A stretch of DNA of 64,000 bases, taken from the NCBI GenBank assembly GCA_964517265.1, contig CAZFBS010000009.1:10691-74690 (forward strand), in the 5' to 3' direction. Origin of the DNA: REEP01 sp964517265. Its GTDB lineage: Bacteria; Pseudomonadota; Alphaproteobacteria; Rhodospirillales; Defluviicoccaceae. Positions 42,824-50,934 of this stretch are shown one piece after another. Both the position numbers and the translations under genes were made by a program. Position 1 is the stretch's first letter, and each line of letters starts with the position of its first letter. The notes beneath the pieces are model-generated. The model saw only the letters and a list, made by a program, of their open reading frames with translations. It had not been told where the DNA came from and did no database searches.

Positions 42824-44329
42824 TTACTTGCCGTAGTCGTGCCGGATGATCTCTTCGACGCGGCGGCAAATCTCCTGGCCGTAGTCGGTCCACATGCCCT
42901 GGCCCCAGTATCGATAGCAACTGGTCTGCGAGGAGAGCAGGTGATAGAGGGCGTTGCGGTAGCGGGTCTCGTCAGTGTTGACCTTGCCCTTGCCTTTCAG
43001 TACCGCCTCGTTGAAGTGGGAGCTGACCCGTTCCATCGCGCTCAAGACGTCGTCATAGCCTTTGACCCAGCTGATGTTGTTGGTCCAGCTGCCGCCATCC
43101 ATGTGGAACTGGTGATCCTCCTTCTTGAGGTCCTCGATCGCCTTCGCCAGCTTCTCCGGCCCGTCGCCCGGCTTGATCCGATCCCAGATCTTCTTCTGCT
43201 GGATCGGCTGCAGCGCCGGCAGATCCTTTTCCTTGATGCCCATGGCGAACAGGTGCTCAAGGTACTCGGTGACGTTCATCGGCGGCGTTTGCGAGCCGGA
43301 CGCCTCGCGCATCGCCTCCATGAACTTGGCTGGAAACTCGTTCATCATCACCCCGCCGTTCTCGCCATCGGCGATCTGGGTGACGATCGGCGGTACGCTC
43401 TTGCCGCCGAGCTCCCACCGGTCCAGGCTTTTCGCCTCGTAGTAAGGCTGCATCTGCGCGACCAGCTTGGTATCGGAGCCTTGCGTCTTGATGACGGCGA
43501 TGATCTCGGCGGTCTTGCCTTCCGAGCTGGTGCAGACGAGGCGGTGGGGCAGGTGCTTCTTCTCGGGCCCCCAGCCGTTTTCCGGCTGCTCCACGGTGTG
43601 CTCCTGAACGAGGACCCACTGGAAGCCGTTGTCCTTCAGGGTTTTGACGAAGGCGTAGGCGACGTCCGGATGGTTGGGCAGCGCCATCTCCGACGGCGAG
43701 AAGCCACGGACGCGGCCGACGGCATCCAGGCCGAAGATGGCGGCGAAGTGATGGAGGAACGCTTTGACGTGGAGATCAAAGTCCTGCACCGGCGTCGACG
43801 GGGCGACGGCATGGCCCCATGGACAGCCGAGCCATTCCGCCGCATGGCGGTAGTCCGGATTGCAGGTAATCGTTTTCAATGCATCGATGGCGTGATGCTC
43901 GCCCATCTGGCGCAGGCCATGAAGAAGGGTGCCGGAGTATTCCAGCATGATCCTCGGTTGTTTGCCCTCGCCGATCAGCTGCGGGATGAACTCGCCCATC
44001 CGCTTGTAGCACCAGACGAACACCGGTGCGTTGTGGTTGTCGCCGATGCCCTGGTTGTCCATCATGTACTTCAGATTGCTGATGATCTCGGCGGTGCGCA
44101 GGTCATTGCCGCCGGCCGGGATCAACGGCTGATGCTGGTGCAGAGCGCAGGCGAACGCACTTTTGATCGCGCCGAAGTCGATGGTGCTCTGGGGCTTGAA
44201 CGCCGGCTGCTTTGCGGCGTTCTTCCGGGTCTTCTCGATCAGTTTTTCCTGGCCGGCGATGTTGGGCAGGCCGTCGATGTACTCGGGAAGTTCTGTTGCG
44301 GCAGCGTCCTGTTGCGGCAGCGCGGTCAT
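42824..44329 (-). CDS. Glycoside hydrolase family 57 protein
   Basis: This 501-residue cytoplasmic protein (no signal peptide) matches GH57, a family of retaining alpha-glucan hydrolases, transferases and branching enzymes. Conserved region 1 is HQHQP (residues 64-68). Region 3 with the presumed nucleophile is GFSPSEMAL, Glu214. Region 4 with the presumed acid/base is DGEN, Asp321, followed by GGVMMNEFP. Both catalytic positions are intact, so it is probably active. Specificity is unknown. I start it at the ATG at 44329, since an upstream GTG would add 24 unconserved residues. The location beside glgB, glgX and malQ suggests work on glycogen or malto-oligosaccharides. It is flanked by two REP-like palindromes. 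Confidence 0.8.
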   Translation of the reverse strand: MTALPQQDAAATELPEYIDGLPNIAGQEKLIEKTRKNAAKQPAFKPQSTIDFGAIKSAFACALHQHQPLIPAGGNDLRTAEIISNLKYMMDNQGIGDNHNAPVFVWCYKRMGEFIPQLIGEGKQPRIMLEYSGTLLHGLRQMGEHHAIDALKTITCNPDYRHAAEWLGCPWGHAVAPSTPVQDFDLHVKAFLHHFAAIFGLDAVGRVRGFSPSEMALPNHPDVAYAFVKTLKDNGFQWVLVQEHTVEQPENGWGPEKKHLPHRLVCTSSEGKTAEIIAVIKTQGSDTKLVAQMQPYYEAKSLDRWELGGKSVPPIVTQIADGENGGVMMNEFPAKFMEAMREASGSQTPPMNVTEYLEHLFAMGIKEKDLPALQPIQQKKIWDRIKPGDGPEKLAKAIEDLKKEDHQFHMDGGSWTNNISWVKGYDDVLSAMERVSSHFNEAVLKGKGKVNTDETRYRNALYHLLSSQTSCYRYWGQGMWTDYGQEICRRVEEIIRHDYGK

Positions 44330-44631
44330 GGCGTTTTCCCATTGTTGTGGTGCGATATTTTTTGCAGACGATGATGAAGCCGGGTGCAACCGAATGGTCA
44401 CATGATCAGCGCATGTGCGGGATCTCCACCCCGCGCCAATTCAATCAGGGACGCCGGTTTGGCGCAAGGAGATAAAACCCCTGCCTCGTCGACCGGGGCG
44501 GGTGCCGGCTCGGGAGCGGTGCTACGGAAAGGGGGCCGAGGCTTGTCCCTCTCCCGCGCGGACGATGGTCGGGGAGAGGGACGCACCGGATCAGGAATTA
44601 CGGAACCCTGAGATTACGAAACCTCGAAAAA
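44330..44631. other. Intergenic region upstream of GH57 gene
   Basis: This 302-base stretch separates the acyl-CoA synthetase stop from the GH57 start, both read leftwards. It must hold the GH57 promoter on its left side. It contains one REP-like palindrome (44546-44581) and, just before the synthetase stop, a short near-repeat AT-rich run (ATTACGG, ATTACGA, AATCACGA). No gene is supported on either strand. Confidence 0.4.
44546..44581. repeat. REP-like palindrome upstream of GH57 gene
   Basis: TCCCTCTCCC (44546-44555) pairs perfectly with GGGAGAGGGA (44572-44581) across a 16-base loop. The CTCTCCC/GGGAGAG core is shared with the element at 42784-42811, so both probably belong to one dispersed intergenic repeat family. 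Confidence 0.6.
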
Positions 44632-46326
44632 TCACGAAGCTTTGAGACCGGGGAAGTCATCCTCCCAATATTCCTGCGTGCCCCGCTGGCCGAGGCCGCG
44701 CATCTCCGCTTCCTGCTTGCGCAGCTCCACCCGCCGGATCTTGCCGGAGATCGTCTTGGGCAACTCGGCGAACTGGAGGCGGCGAATCCGCTTGTAGGGC
44801 GCCAGATTGTCGCGAGTGAAACGAAAGATGCTTTCCGCCAACTCCGCGTTGGGCTCATAGCCGGCAACCAGCGTCACCACCGCTTTCGGCACGGCCAGGC
44901 GCACAGGATCCGGGCTCGGCACCACCGCCGCCTCGGCAACCGCATCGTGCTCGAGGAGAACGCTCTCCAGCTCGAACGGGCTGATGCGGTAGTCGGAGGC
45001 CTTGAATACGTCGTCAGCGCGGCCGACGTAGGTGATGTAGCCTTCATCGTCTTTCATCGCGACATCGCCGGTGCGGTAGTAGCCGCCCTGCATGACCTTC
45101 TCGGTCATCGCCGGATCGTCCTTGTAGCCGACCATCAGGCCCAGCGGCCGGGGGTCCAGCAAAAGGCTGATCTCGCCTTCCTCGGCTTCGTGGCCATCCG
45201 CGTCGAGCAGGGCGATGCGGTAGCCGGGCAACGGGCGGCCCATCGAGCCCTCTTTCAGCCGCTGGCCGGGACTGTTGCCGATCTGCGCAGTGGTCTCGGT
45301 CTGGCCATAGCCGTCGCGCAACGGCAGGTTCCATGCGGTCTTGACCTGATCGATGATCTCCGGGTTGAGTGGCTCGCCGGCACCGATCACCTCCCGCAGC
45401 TGGACCGGATAGGATTTGAGATCCTCCTGAATCAGCATCCGCCACACCGTCGGCGGTGCGCACAGGGTCGTCACGCCGCAGCGGCAGAGCACGTCGAGCA
45501 TCGCTTTGGCGTTGAACCGGCTGAAATTGTAGATGAACACGGTGGCGCCGGCATTCCACGGCGCAAAGAAGCAGCTCCAGGCGTGCTTGGCCCATCCGGC
45601 GGAACTGATGTTGAGGTGAATATCGCCTTCGCGCAGACCGATCCAGAACATCGTCGACAAGTGCCCGACCGGGTAACTGACGTGGGTATGCTCGACCAGC
45701 TTCGGTTTCTGCGTGGTGCCGGAGGTGAAATAAAGGAGAAGAGGATCGTCCGCGCGGGTCTGGCCGTCCGGCTTGTACCCGGCAGCGGCAACGTAGGCAT
45801 CTTCGTAGGCATGCCATCCCGATACCGTCCCGCCGACGACGATGCGGGTATAGTCCCCCGGCAGATCGGCAAACTTCTCCGTATCATGAGCGCCGACGAC
45901 CACGTGGCGGACATTGCCGCGCTCGAACCGGTCGAGCAGGTCGTCGCGGGTGAGCAGGGTGGTCGCCGGGATCAGCACCGCACCCAGCTTGATCGCCGCC
46001 AGCATCACTTCCCACAACGGCACCACGTTGGCGAGCATCATCAGAACCCGATCCCCGCGCTTGACGCCGAGATTGCGCAGGTGATTGGCGGCGCGGTTGC
46101 TGCGCTCCGACATCTCGGCGAACGTGATCTGGCTCTCGCTGCCATCCTCGTTCACCACCCAAAGCGCGAGTCTGTCGTTGCCTTTCGCCATCACGTCGAA
46201 ATGGTCGAGCGCCCAGTTGAAGTGTTCGAATTGCGGCCATGAAAAGCCTTCGTAGGCGGCGTCGTAATTGTCTCGGTTGGCGATCAGGAAATCGCGCGCC
46301 TGGATAAACTGCTCCGTCGGAGTCAT
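44632..46326 (-). CDS. AMP-forming acyl-CoA synthetase
   Basis: This member of the adenylate-forming superfamily, 564 residues, activates a carboxylic acid with ATP and CoA. The phosphate-binding loop is YFTSGTTQKPKLVEH, with Gln replacing the common Gly. The hinge region is YRTGDVAMKDDEGYITYVGR, followed by ADDVFKASDYRISPFELE. The catalytic lysine is in LPKTISGKIRR near the C terminus. The pattern resembles medium-chain or aryl acyl-CoA synthetases more than acetyl-CoA synthetase Acs, but the acid cannot be named. The ATG at 46326 is preceded by GGGAGGA. It stands alone between a GH57 gene and a photolyase, all on the minus strand. Confidence 0.88.
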   Translation of the reverse strand: MTPTEQFIQARDFLIANRDNYDAAYEGFSWPQFEHFNWALDHFDVMAKGNDRLALWVVNEDGSESQITFAEMSERSNRAANHLRNLGVKRGDRVLMMLANVVPLWEVMLAAIKLGAVLIPATTLLTRDDLLDRFERGNVRHVVVGAHDTEKFADLPGDYTRIVVGGTVSGWHAYEDAYVAAAGYKPDGQTRADDPLLLYFTSGTTQKPKLVEHTHVSYPVGHLSTMFWIGLREGDIHLNISSAGWAKHAWSCFFAPWNAGATVFIYNFSRFNAKAMLDVLCRCGVTTLCAPPTVWRMLIQEDLKSYPVQLREVIGAGEPLNPEIIDQVKTAWNLPLRDGYGQTETTAQIGNSPGQRLKEGSMGRPLPGYRIALLDADGHEAEEGEISLLLDPRPLGLMVGYKDDPAMTEKVMQGGYYRTGDVAMKDDEGYITYVGRADDVFKASDYRISPFELESVLLEHDAVAEAAVVPSPDPVRLAVPKAVVTLVAGYEPNAELAESIFRFTRDNLAPYKRIRRLQFAELPKTISGKIRRVELRKQEAEMRGLGQRGTQEYWEDDFPGLKAS

Positions 46327-46525
46327 GGTTGTTTTCCTCCCGTTTCTTCCGTTATGCCGTTGTGTTTCGCTCCGGTGCCAGCAGCCCGGTCGCCAGGAGC
46401 GGGTCCCGTGCAACAGATATGCAACCTATCGAGAGACGCACGCAGACGCAATTGCTTCTCTTTCGAATGATCCGAGTCCGAGTGACTCGCACATCGGGGC
46501 GGCTCGGTGCGCCCCGCGTGCCGAC

Positions 46526-47923
46526 TTATCTCTGCGCTGTCGAGGGGGCGGCGGATTCCGCCGCGACAAGATCCTCCACGGCCGAGACGTAGCGTTCGAT
46601 ATCGAACTTCCGCTTCAGCCCGCTGGCCGCCATGTAACGGATCTTGCCGAAGATCGGGCGCTCGGTCCAGCTGCGGTCATGAAGGCCATAGCACCACGCC
46701 ACGTTGGCATAGGAGTTGCCGTCGCGGCCGTCCAGGAAGTACGTGTTGTTGAGGGCGATCGTCCTGGTGAACGCCTGTTCCGGAGAGGCGGTCCATTCGA
46801 TGATTTTCTTGGCCCAGTACATGCGCATGTAATTGTGCATGAACCCGGTGGCGGTCATCTCCCGCATCGCGGCGTTCCAGTAGGGATCATGGGTCTGTGC
46901 CGCCTCGAGTTCGGCTCGCGTATAGAGGTGTTCGCGCCGGTCATCCCGATGAGCCGCCAGCGACTGTCGCGCCCACGCCGGGATCGAGCCATACGCATCG
47001 TAGTCCGGCGTGAAGTTGACGTAATTCATCGCGAGTTCCCGGCGGACGATCAGCTCGTCCAGATAGGCGGCACGGTCTTGCCGGCTGCCGCTGTCGCCGT
47101 CCCGGATCCGGAGAGCGATTTCCACCGGCGAAATCTGCCCGAAATGGAGATAAGGGCTGAGGAACGAGCATTGCCAGTCGGCGGGCTCGCTGCGCGCGTC
47201 GGCATAGCGATCGAGCCGATGCTCGATAAAATCCGCCAAGCGCCGGTGCGCTTCGCTGCTGCCGCCCGTAAAGCGCCGGACCGGCTTCACGTCATGATCG
47301 ACGGCAAGGCCGGCAAGCGTCCGAACGGGGTCGGAGAGGTCGACGTCGCTTTTCAGCTCGAGCGCAGAGGCCGATCGTTGCACTTGGCCTTCGAACGGTG
47401 CTGTGATGAACCGGTCCCGGTGACGGAGGATCTTGGGGCGGATCGTGCGGGCGGCGAATTCGCTCTTGCCGGAGACCAGATCGACAGGGACGACCACATC
47501 GCCTTCGACCTGGATCACAGGACATCGCGCCCTGGTTGCGACGGCCGCTCGCCATTGCTTCTGATGGCGAAGATAGCCGCGATCGCAAACCACCAGCGAT
47601 GCCGCCTCGGCCAACGCCAGCGCCACTTCGTCGGGCGCGCCGCGCCGGATCACGAACGCGATCCCGCGCTCTTGCAAAGAGCGTTGAACCTCGGCCAAGC
47701 CCTGCAGCATGAAGGCGTAGTGTCGCGCGTTTGCGTGCAGGTAGGCATCGGTGACGCCGAAGCCGACGACCAGCGGCACATCCCGCTCATTCCCTTCCAG
47801 GATCGCCAGCGACAAAGCCGGGTTGCATCGGGTCCGCTGTGACTGTTGCATCCAGTACAGGACATAGCGTCCGGCACCCGCAGGTCGATCGTTCAAACGT
47901 TGTATACGCTCCGCCTCGATCAT
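46526..47923 (-). CDS. phr: Class II CPD photolyase
   Basis: This FAD-dependent, light-driven enzyme, 465 residues, reverses cyclobutane pyrimidine dimers. The N-terminal alpha/beta domain begins RYVLYWMQQSQRT. The C-terminal flavin domain has YLDELIVRRELAMNYVNF, THDPYWNAAMREM and MHNYMRMYWAKKIIEW. These are the class II signatures, distinct from class I and from FeS-BCP enzymes. LDGRDGNSYANVAWCYGLHD and RPIFGKIRYMA close the fold. The ATG at 47923 has a perfect GGAGGT upstream. It is divergent from pfkB across 163 bases. Class II enzymes are less common in alphaproteobacteria than class I. Confidence 0.93.
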   Translation of the reverse strand: MIEAERIQRLNDRPAGAGRYVLYWMQQSQRTRCNPALSLAILEGNERDVPLVVGFGVTDAYLHANARHYAFMLQGLAEVQRSLQERGIAFVIRRGAPDEVALALAEAASLVVCDRGYLRHQKQWRAAVATRARCPVIQVEGDVVVPVDLVSGKSEFAARTIRPKILRHRDRFITAPFEGQVQRSASALELKSDVDLSDPVRTLAGLAVDHDVKPVRRFTGGSSEAHRRLADFIEHRLDRYADARSEPADWQCSFLSPYLHFGQISPVEIALRIRDGDSGSRQDRAAYLDELIVRRELAMNYVNFTPDYDAYGSIPAWARQSLAAHRDDRREHLYTRAELEAAQTHDPYWNAAMREMTATGFMHNYMRMYWAKKIIEWTASPEQAFTRTIALNNTYFLDGRDGNSYANVAWCYGLHDRSWTERPIFGKIRYMAASGLKRKFDIERYVSAVEDLVAAESAAPSTAQR

Positions 47924-48086
47924 TGCAAAAACCTCCAAATCACGTGGGAGAGGGTACGCCAGCTCCGGCTTCCCGGATCGGTGAACCGCCGTTTGCGCAT
48001 TGGCCCCGCTGGCCTTAAGCTGCCGCCGCGATAGCAAGCAAACGTATGCATCTATTGCACTCTTCCGTCAGTCCTGGAGACACGCC

Positions 48087-49016
48087 ATGCCGCGCATAAC
48101 GACATTGACGATCAATCCCGCCATTGACGTGTCGTGGGAGGTTGAAGACATGGTGCCCATTCGCAAGCTGCGCTCGAGCAGCGGCACGCTGTTCCCCGGA
48201 GGAGGGGGCATCAACGTCTCGCGGGTGATTTCGATCCTTGGCGGGGAGAGCACCACAGTCCTTACCCGGGGCGGCCTGACCGGCACGTTGTTGACCGAGT
48301 TGCTGGACGACCTGGCGATCAATCTCAATCGGCGGGTGGTCAAGATCAAGGGCCATACCCGTTTGGCCGCGACGGTATTCGAGAAATCGACCGCGCAGGA
48401 ATTCCGCGTGACGCCGCCGGGGCCCGAATTGACCGAAGACGAATGGCAGGCATTTCTCGATACCGTCGCCCGGCTGGAGAGTGATTATGTGGTCTGCACC
48501 GGCAGCCTGCCCCGAGGCGTTCCCACCGATTTTTATGCTCGTGTCGCCGCCGTGGCCAGGGAGCGCGGCAGCAAGGTCATTTTGGATACCTCCGGTCGCG
48601 CCCTGTTCGAGGCGCTCAACGAGGGCGTCTATGTGGTCAAGCCCAACCAGCGGGAGATCGAACATCTGGTGGGCCGGAAGGCATCGAACGCAAAGGAGCA
48701 GGAGGAGATTGCGCAACAGCTCATCGCCGACGGGAAAGCCGAAATCGTCGCCCTGACGTTGGGCGCCGAAGGGGCGCTGCTGGCCTGGAAGGACGGCATC
48801 AAGCGCTTGCCGAGCCCTGAGGTCGAAGTCAAGAGCGCCGTCGGCGCCGGCGACAGCTTCGTGGGCGGCCTGACCTTCGGCATCTCGGAAGGGCGCTCGC
48901 CCGAGGAAGCGTTTGCTCTGGCGGTGGCCGCGGGGGCGGCAGCGGTCATGACCGCGGGAACGGAACTGTGCCGCAGGGAAGACGTTGATCGGCTGTACGC
49001 AGAGCTTTGTCCGTAG
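48087..49016 (+). CDS. pfkB: 6-phosphofructokinase isozyme 2 type (PfkB family)
   Basis: This is a ribokinase-fold sugar-phosphate kinase of 309 residues, the same length as E. coli PfkB and similar to it end to end. TLTINPAIDVSWEVEDM begins the fold. FPGGGGINVSRVISILGGE is the substrate-binding block, VCTGSLPRGVP the middle block and VGAGDSFVGGLTFG the catalytic anion hole with its aspartate. KPNQREIEHLVGR is also matched. It most likely makes fructose 1,6-bisphosphate from fructose 6-phosphate. 1-phosphofructokinase or tagatose-6-phosphate kinase activity cannot be excluded, but no PTS genes are nearby. The ATG is preceded by TGGAG. Start and context suggest a monocistronic gene. Confidence 0.85.
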   Translation: MPRITTLTINPAIDVSWEVEDMVPIRKLRSSSGTLFPGGGGINVSRVISILGGESTTVLTRGGLTGTLLTELLDDLAINLNRRVVKIKGHTRLAATVFEKSTAQEFRVTPPGPELTEDEWQAFLDTVARLESDYVVCTGSLPRGVPTDFYARVAAVARERGSKVILDTSGRALFEALNEGVYVVKPNQREIEHLVGRKASNAKEQEEIAQQLIADGKAEIVALTLGAEGALLAWKDGIKRLPSPEVEVKSAVGAGDSFVGGLTFGISEGRSPEEAFALAVAAGAAAVMTAGTELCRREDVDRLYAELCP

Positions 49017-49044
49017 GCCCGGCGATCCCCCGACACGCCAACCG

Positions 49045-50205
49045 ATGGAGCGCATCCTGGAATACCTCTTCAATAGCGGCGCGTTCCTGCCACATGGCAC
49101 CTGCCTGTTGTGGCGAACGGACCTGGTTGCCGTGCATGCGCTGGGCGATGGGCTGATCGCGCTCTCGTATTTCAGCATTCCTGTTGCGCTGGTGGTTTTT
49201 GCCAGGCGGCGCACCGATCTCCAGTACAAGTGGCTGTTCGGCCTGTTCGCTGTCTTTATCCTCGCCTGCGGGGCAACGCACCTGCTCGGTCTGGTGACGC
49301 TCTGGCAGCCGATCTATGGGGTCCACGGCGTCGTCAAGCTGATGACCGCCTTTGTGTCGCTGATCACGGCCATCGTGCTGTGGCCGATCATCCCGAAGGC
49401 CCTCGCCCTTCCCAGTCCGTCGCACCTTCGCGAGGTCAACGCCCGGCTCACCCACGAGATTCGGGAGCGCGAGGCGGCACAGGATGAACTGCAGCGCGCG
49501 TACGGGATGATCGAGCAGCGGATCGAGGAGCGCACGCGAGCGCTGGCCGACGCCAACAAGCACTTGCAGCTGGAGATCGCCGAGCGAAAGCGGGGCGAAG
49601 AGCAGCAGGGCATCTTGGTCGCCGAACTTGCCCATCGGGTTCGCAACACGCTTGCCATCGTCCGCTCGATGGCGTCACAGACGGTGAGGCATTCGCAGAC
49701 CCTCGAACAATTCGAAGCGTCTTTCGACGGGCGTCTGCAGGCGCTGGCCCATGTCCATACGCTGCTGATCAACACCCGATGGGCGCGCACCGATCTGCGC
49801 ACCTTTCTTGAGCATCATCTGAAGGTCTACGCGCCTGAGGGTGCGGCCGTGTCGGTTTCGGGGCCGCCGGTTTCGGTGTTGCCGAAGGCCGCGGTCACGC
49901 TGGGGCTGGTCCTTCACGAGCTGGCCGTAAATGCCACCAAGTACGGCGCGCTCTCTGTTCCAAAGGGGCGGCTCGATGTCCGCTGGCGAGTTCGGGCCAA
50001 CGAGCGCACCCAGAAACTGCATCTCTTCTGGAGGGAGAGCGGCGGCGCGCCGGTCTCTCCGCCCCAGCGCCAAGGCTTCGGCTGCAAGCTGATCACGTTC
50101 AGCATCACCCACGAGTTCGGTGGAAAGGCCGAACTGCTATATCGACCGACTGGGATCAAATGCCGGCTGACCTTGCCGCTGCGCGACGGGGCCCTTGCCC
50201 TCTGA
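49045..50205 (+). CDS. Ethylene-receptor-like membrane sensor histidine kinase (HWE type)
   Basis: This is a 386-residue membrane sensor kinase. Residues 1-120 form a three-helix domain that aligns without gaps to plant ETR1, each residue ten positions later. It holds Asp35, Tyr42, Ile45 and Pro46 (in SYFSIP), Ile72, Cys75 and His79 (in FILACGATHL), and Trp63. In ETR1 the equivalents (Asp25, Tyr32, Ile35, Pro36, Ile62, Cys65, His69) bind copper and ethylene. A coiled coil (about 125-190) leads to an HWE kinase core with phospho-acceptor His197 in ELAHRVRNTLA, N-box HELAVNATKYGALS, the WRE of the W-x-E motif and GFGCKLI. No GAF domain or receiver is attached, and no response regulator is adjacent. 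The ATG at 49045 is chosen for fit; it lacks a clear Shine-Dalgarno sequence. Confidence 0.85.
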   Translation: MERILEYLFNSGAFLPHGTCLLWRTDLVAVHALGDGLIALSYFSIPVALVVFARRRTDLQYKWLFGLFAVFILACGATHLLGLVTLWQPIYGVHGVVKLMTAFVSLITAIVLWPIIPKALALPSPSHLREVNARLTHEIREREAAQDELQRAYGMIEQRIEERTRALADANKHLQLEIAERKRGEEQQGILVAELAHRVRNTLAIVRSMASQTVRHSQTLEQFEASFDGRLQALAHVHTLLINTRWARTDLRTFLEHHLKVYAPEGAAVSVSGPPVSVLPKAAVTLGLVLHELAVNATKYGALSVPKGRLDVRWRVRANERTQKLHLFWRESGGAPVSPPQRQGFGCKLITFSITHEFGGKAELLYRPTGIKCRLTLPLRDGALAL

Positions 50206-50255
50206 TCTTGCTGACGCGGCGTCTGCGTCAGTCGTTTCCTCAGCCAGTCGTTTCC

Positions 50256-50810
50256 TCAGCGGGTGGCGTCGGATGCCAGCTCCATGCTGATGATGCGGTC
50301 GGGGTCCGGCACGGCGCCGTTGCTGCGGGCGTCGCCCTTCTTGATCTGATCGACATACTCCATACCTTCGATCACCTTGCCCCACACCGTATATTGGCCG
50401 TTCAGGTGAGGCGCCGGGGCAAACATGATGAAGAACTGCGAATCCGCGCTGTTCGGGTTCTGCGAGCGCGCCATCCCGAGGGTGCCGCGGACGAACGGGG
50501 TATCGGAGAACTCCGCCGGCAGCTTGGTGCCCGAGCCGCCGGTGCCGTCTCCTTTGGGATCGCCGGTCTGGGCCATGAATCCGTCGATGACACGATGAAA
50601 GGTAAGGCCATCGTAGAAGTCGTCGCGGACCAGTTCCTTGATGCGCGCGACATGTTTGGGGGCGACCTCAGGCAGCATCTGGATGACGACCTGGCCATCC
50701 TTGAGGTTCATGTAAAGCGTGTTCTCGGCTTCCACCGCGGCGGCGCCGGGGGCATTGGTCATCATCATGACTCCGATGGCAAGTGTTGTGAAAAACGTGC
50801 GGATCCGCAT
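50256..50810 (-). CDS. ppiA: Periplasmic cyclophilin-type peptidyl-prolyl isomerase
   Basis: This cyclophilin, 184 residues, catalyses proline cis-trans isomerisation during protein folding. A signal peptide (FFTTLAIGVMMMTNAPGAAA) with a likely cut after AAA sends it to the periplasm. FYDGLTFHRVIDGFMAQTGD contains the catalytic arginine, and GTLGMARSQNPNSADSQFFI plus NGQYTVWGKVIEGMEYVD are the cyclophilin core. The start at 50810 is preferred to an ATG five codons earlier because GAGG stands eight bases before it. It is divergent from tag across 124 bases. Confidence 0.9.
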   Translation of the reverse strand: MRIRTFFTTLAIGVMMMTNAPGAAAVEAENTLYMNLKDGQVVIQMLPEVAPKHVARIKELVRDDFYDGLTFHRVIDGFMAQTGDPKGDGTGGSGTKLPAEFSDTPFVRGTLGMARSQNPNSADSQFFIMFAPAPHLNGQYTVWGKVIEGMEYVDQIKKGDARSNGAVPDPDRIISMELASDATR

Positions 50811-50934
50811 GATCAAAAGCCTCATGACAGGAGATCGGGTGCCGGCCGGTCGGGATGGGACCCGGTACGGCCAAGCGCGAGACCTGCACGGCTACCATGA
50901 AAGGCGCGTTCCGCAAATGGTTGAGGCAGCAAAA

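Noticed and set aside
42839..44374. Plus-strand open frame of about 510 codons opposite the GH57 gene
   Set aside because: It gives a low-complexity, His/Arg/Asp/Val-rich product and lacks a ribosome-binding site. The minus strand carries GH57 motifs.
44947..47842. Plus-strand open frames opposite the acyl-CoA synthetase and photolyase
   Set aside because: They are antisense shadows. The minus-strand proteins have full catalytic motifs.
49045..50205. Ordinary orphan HWE kinase with a generic membrane anchor
   Set aside because: The gap-free match of the first 80 residues to the ETR1 copper/ethylene site, with all key residues kept, is too specific for a generic anchor.
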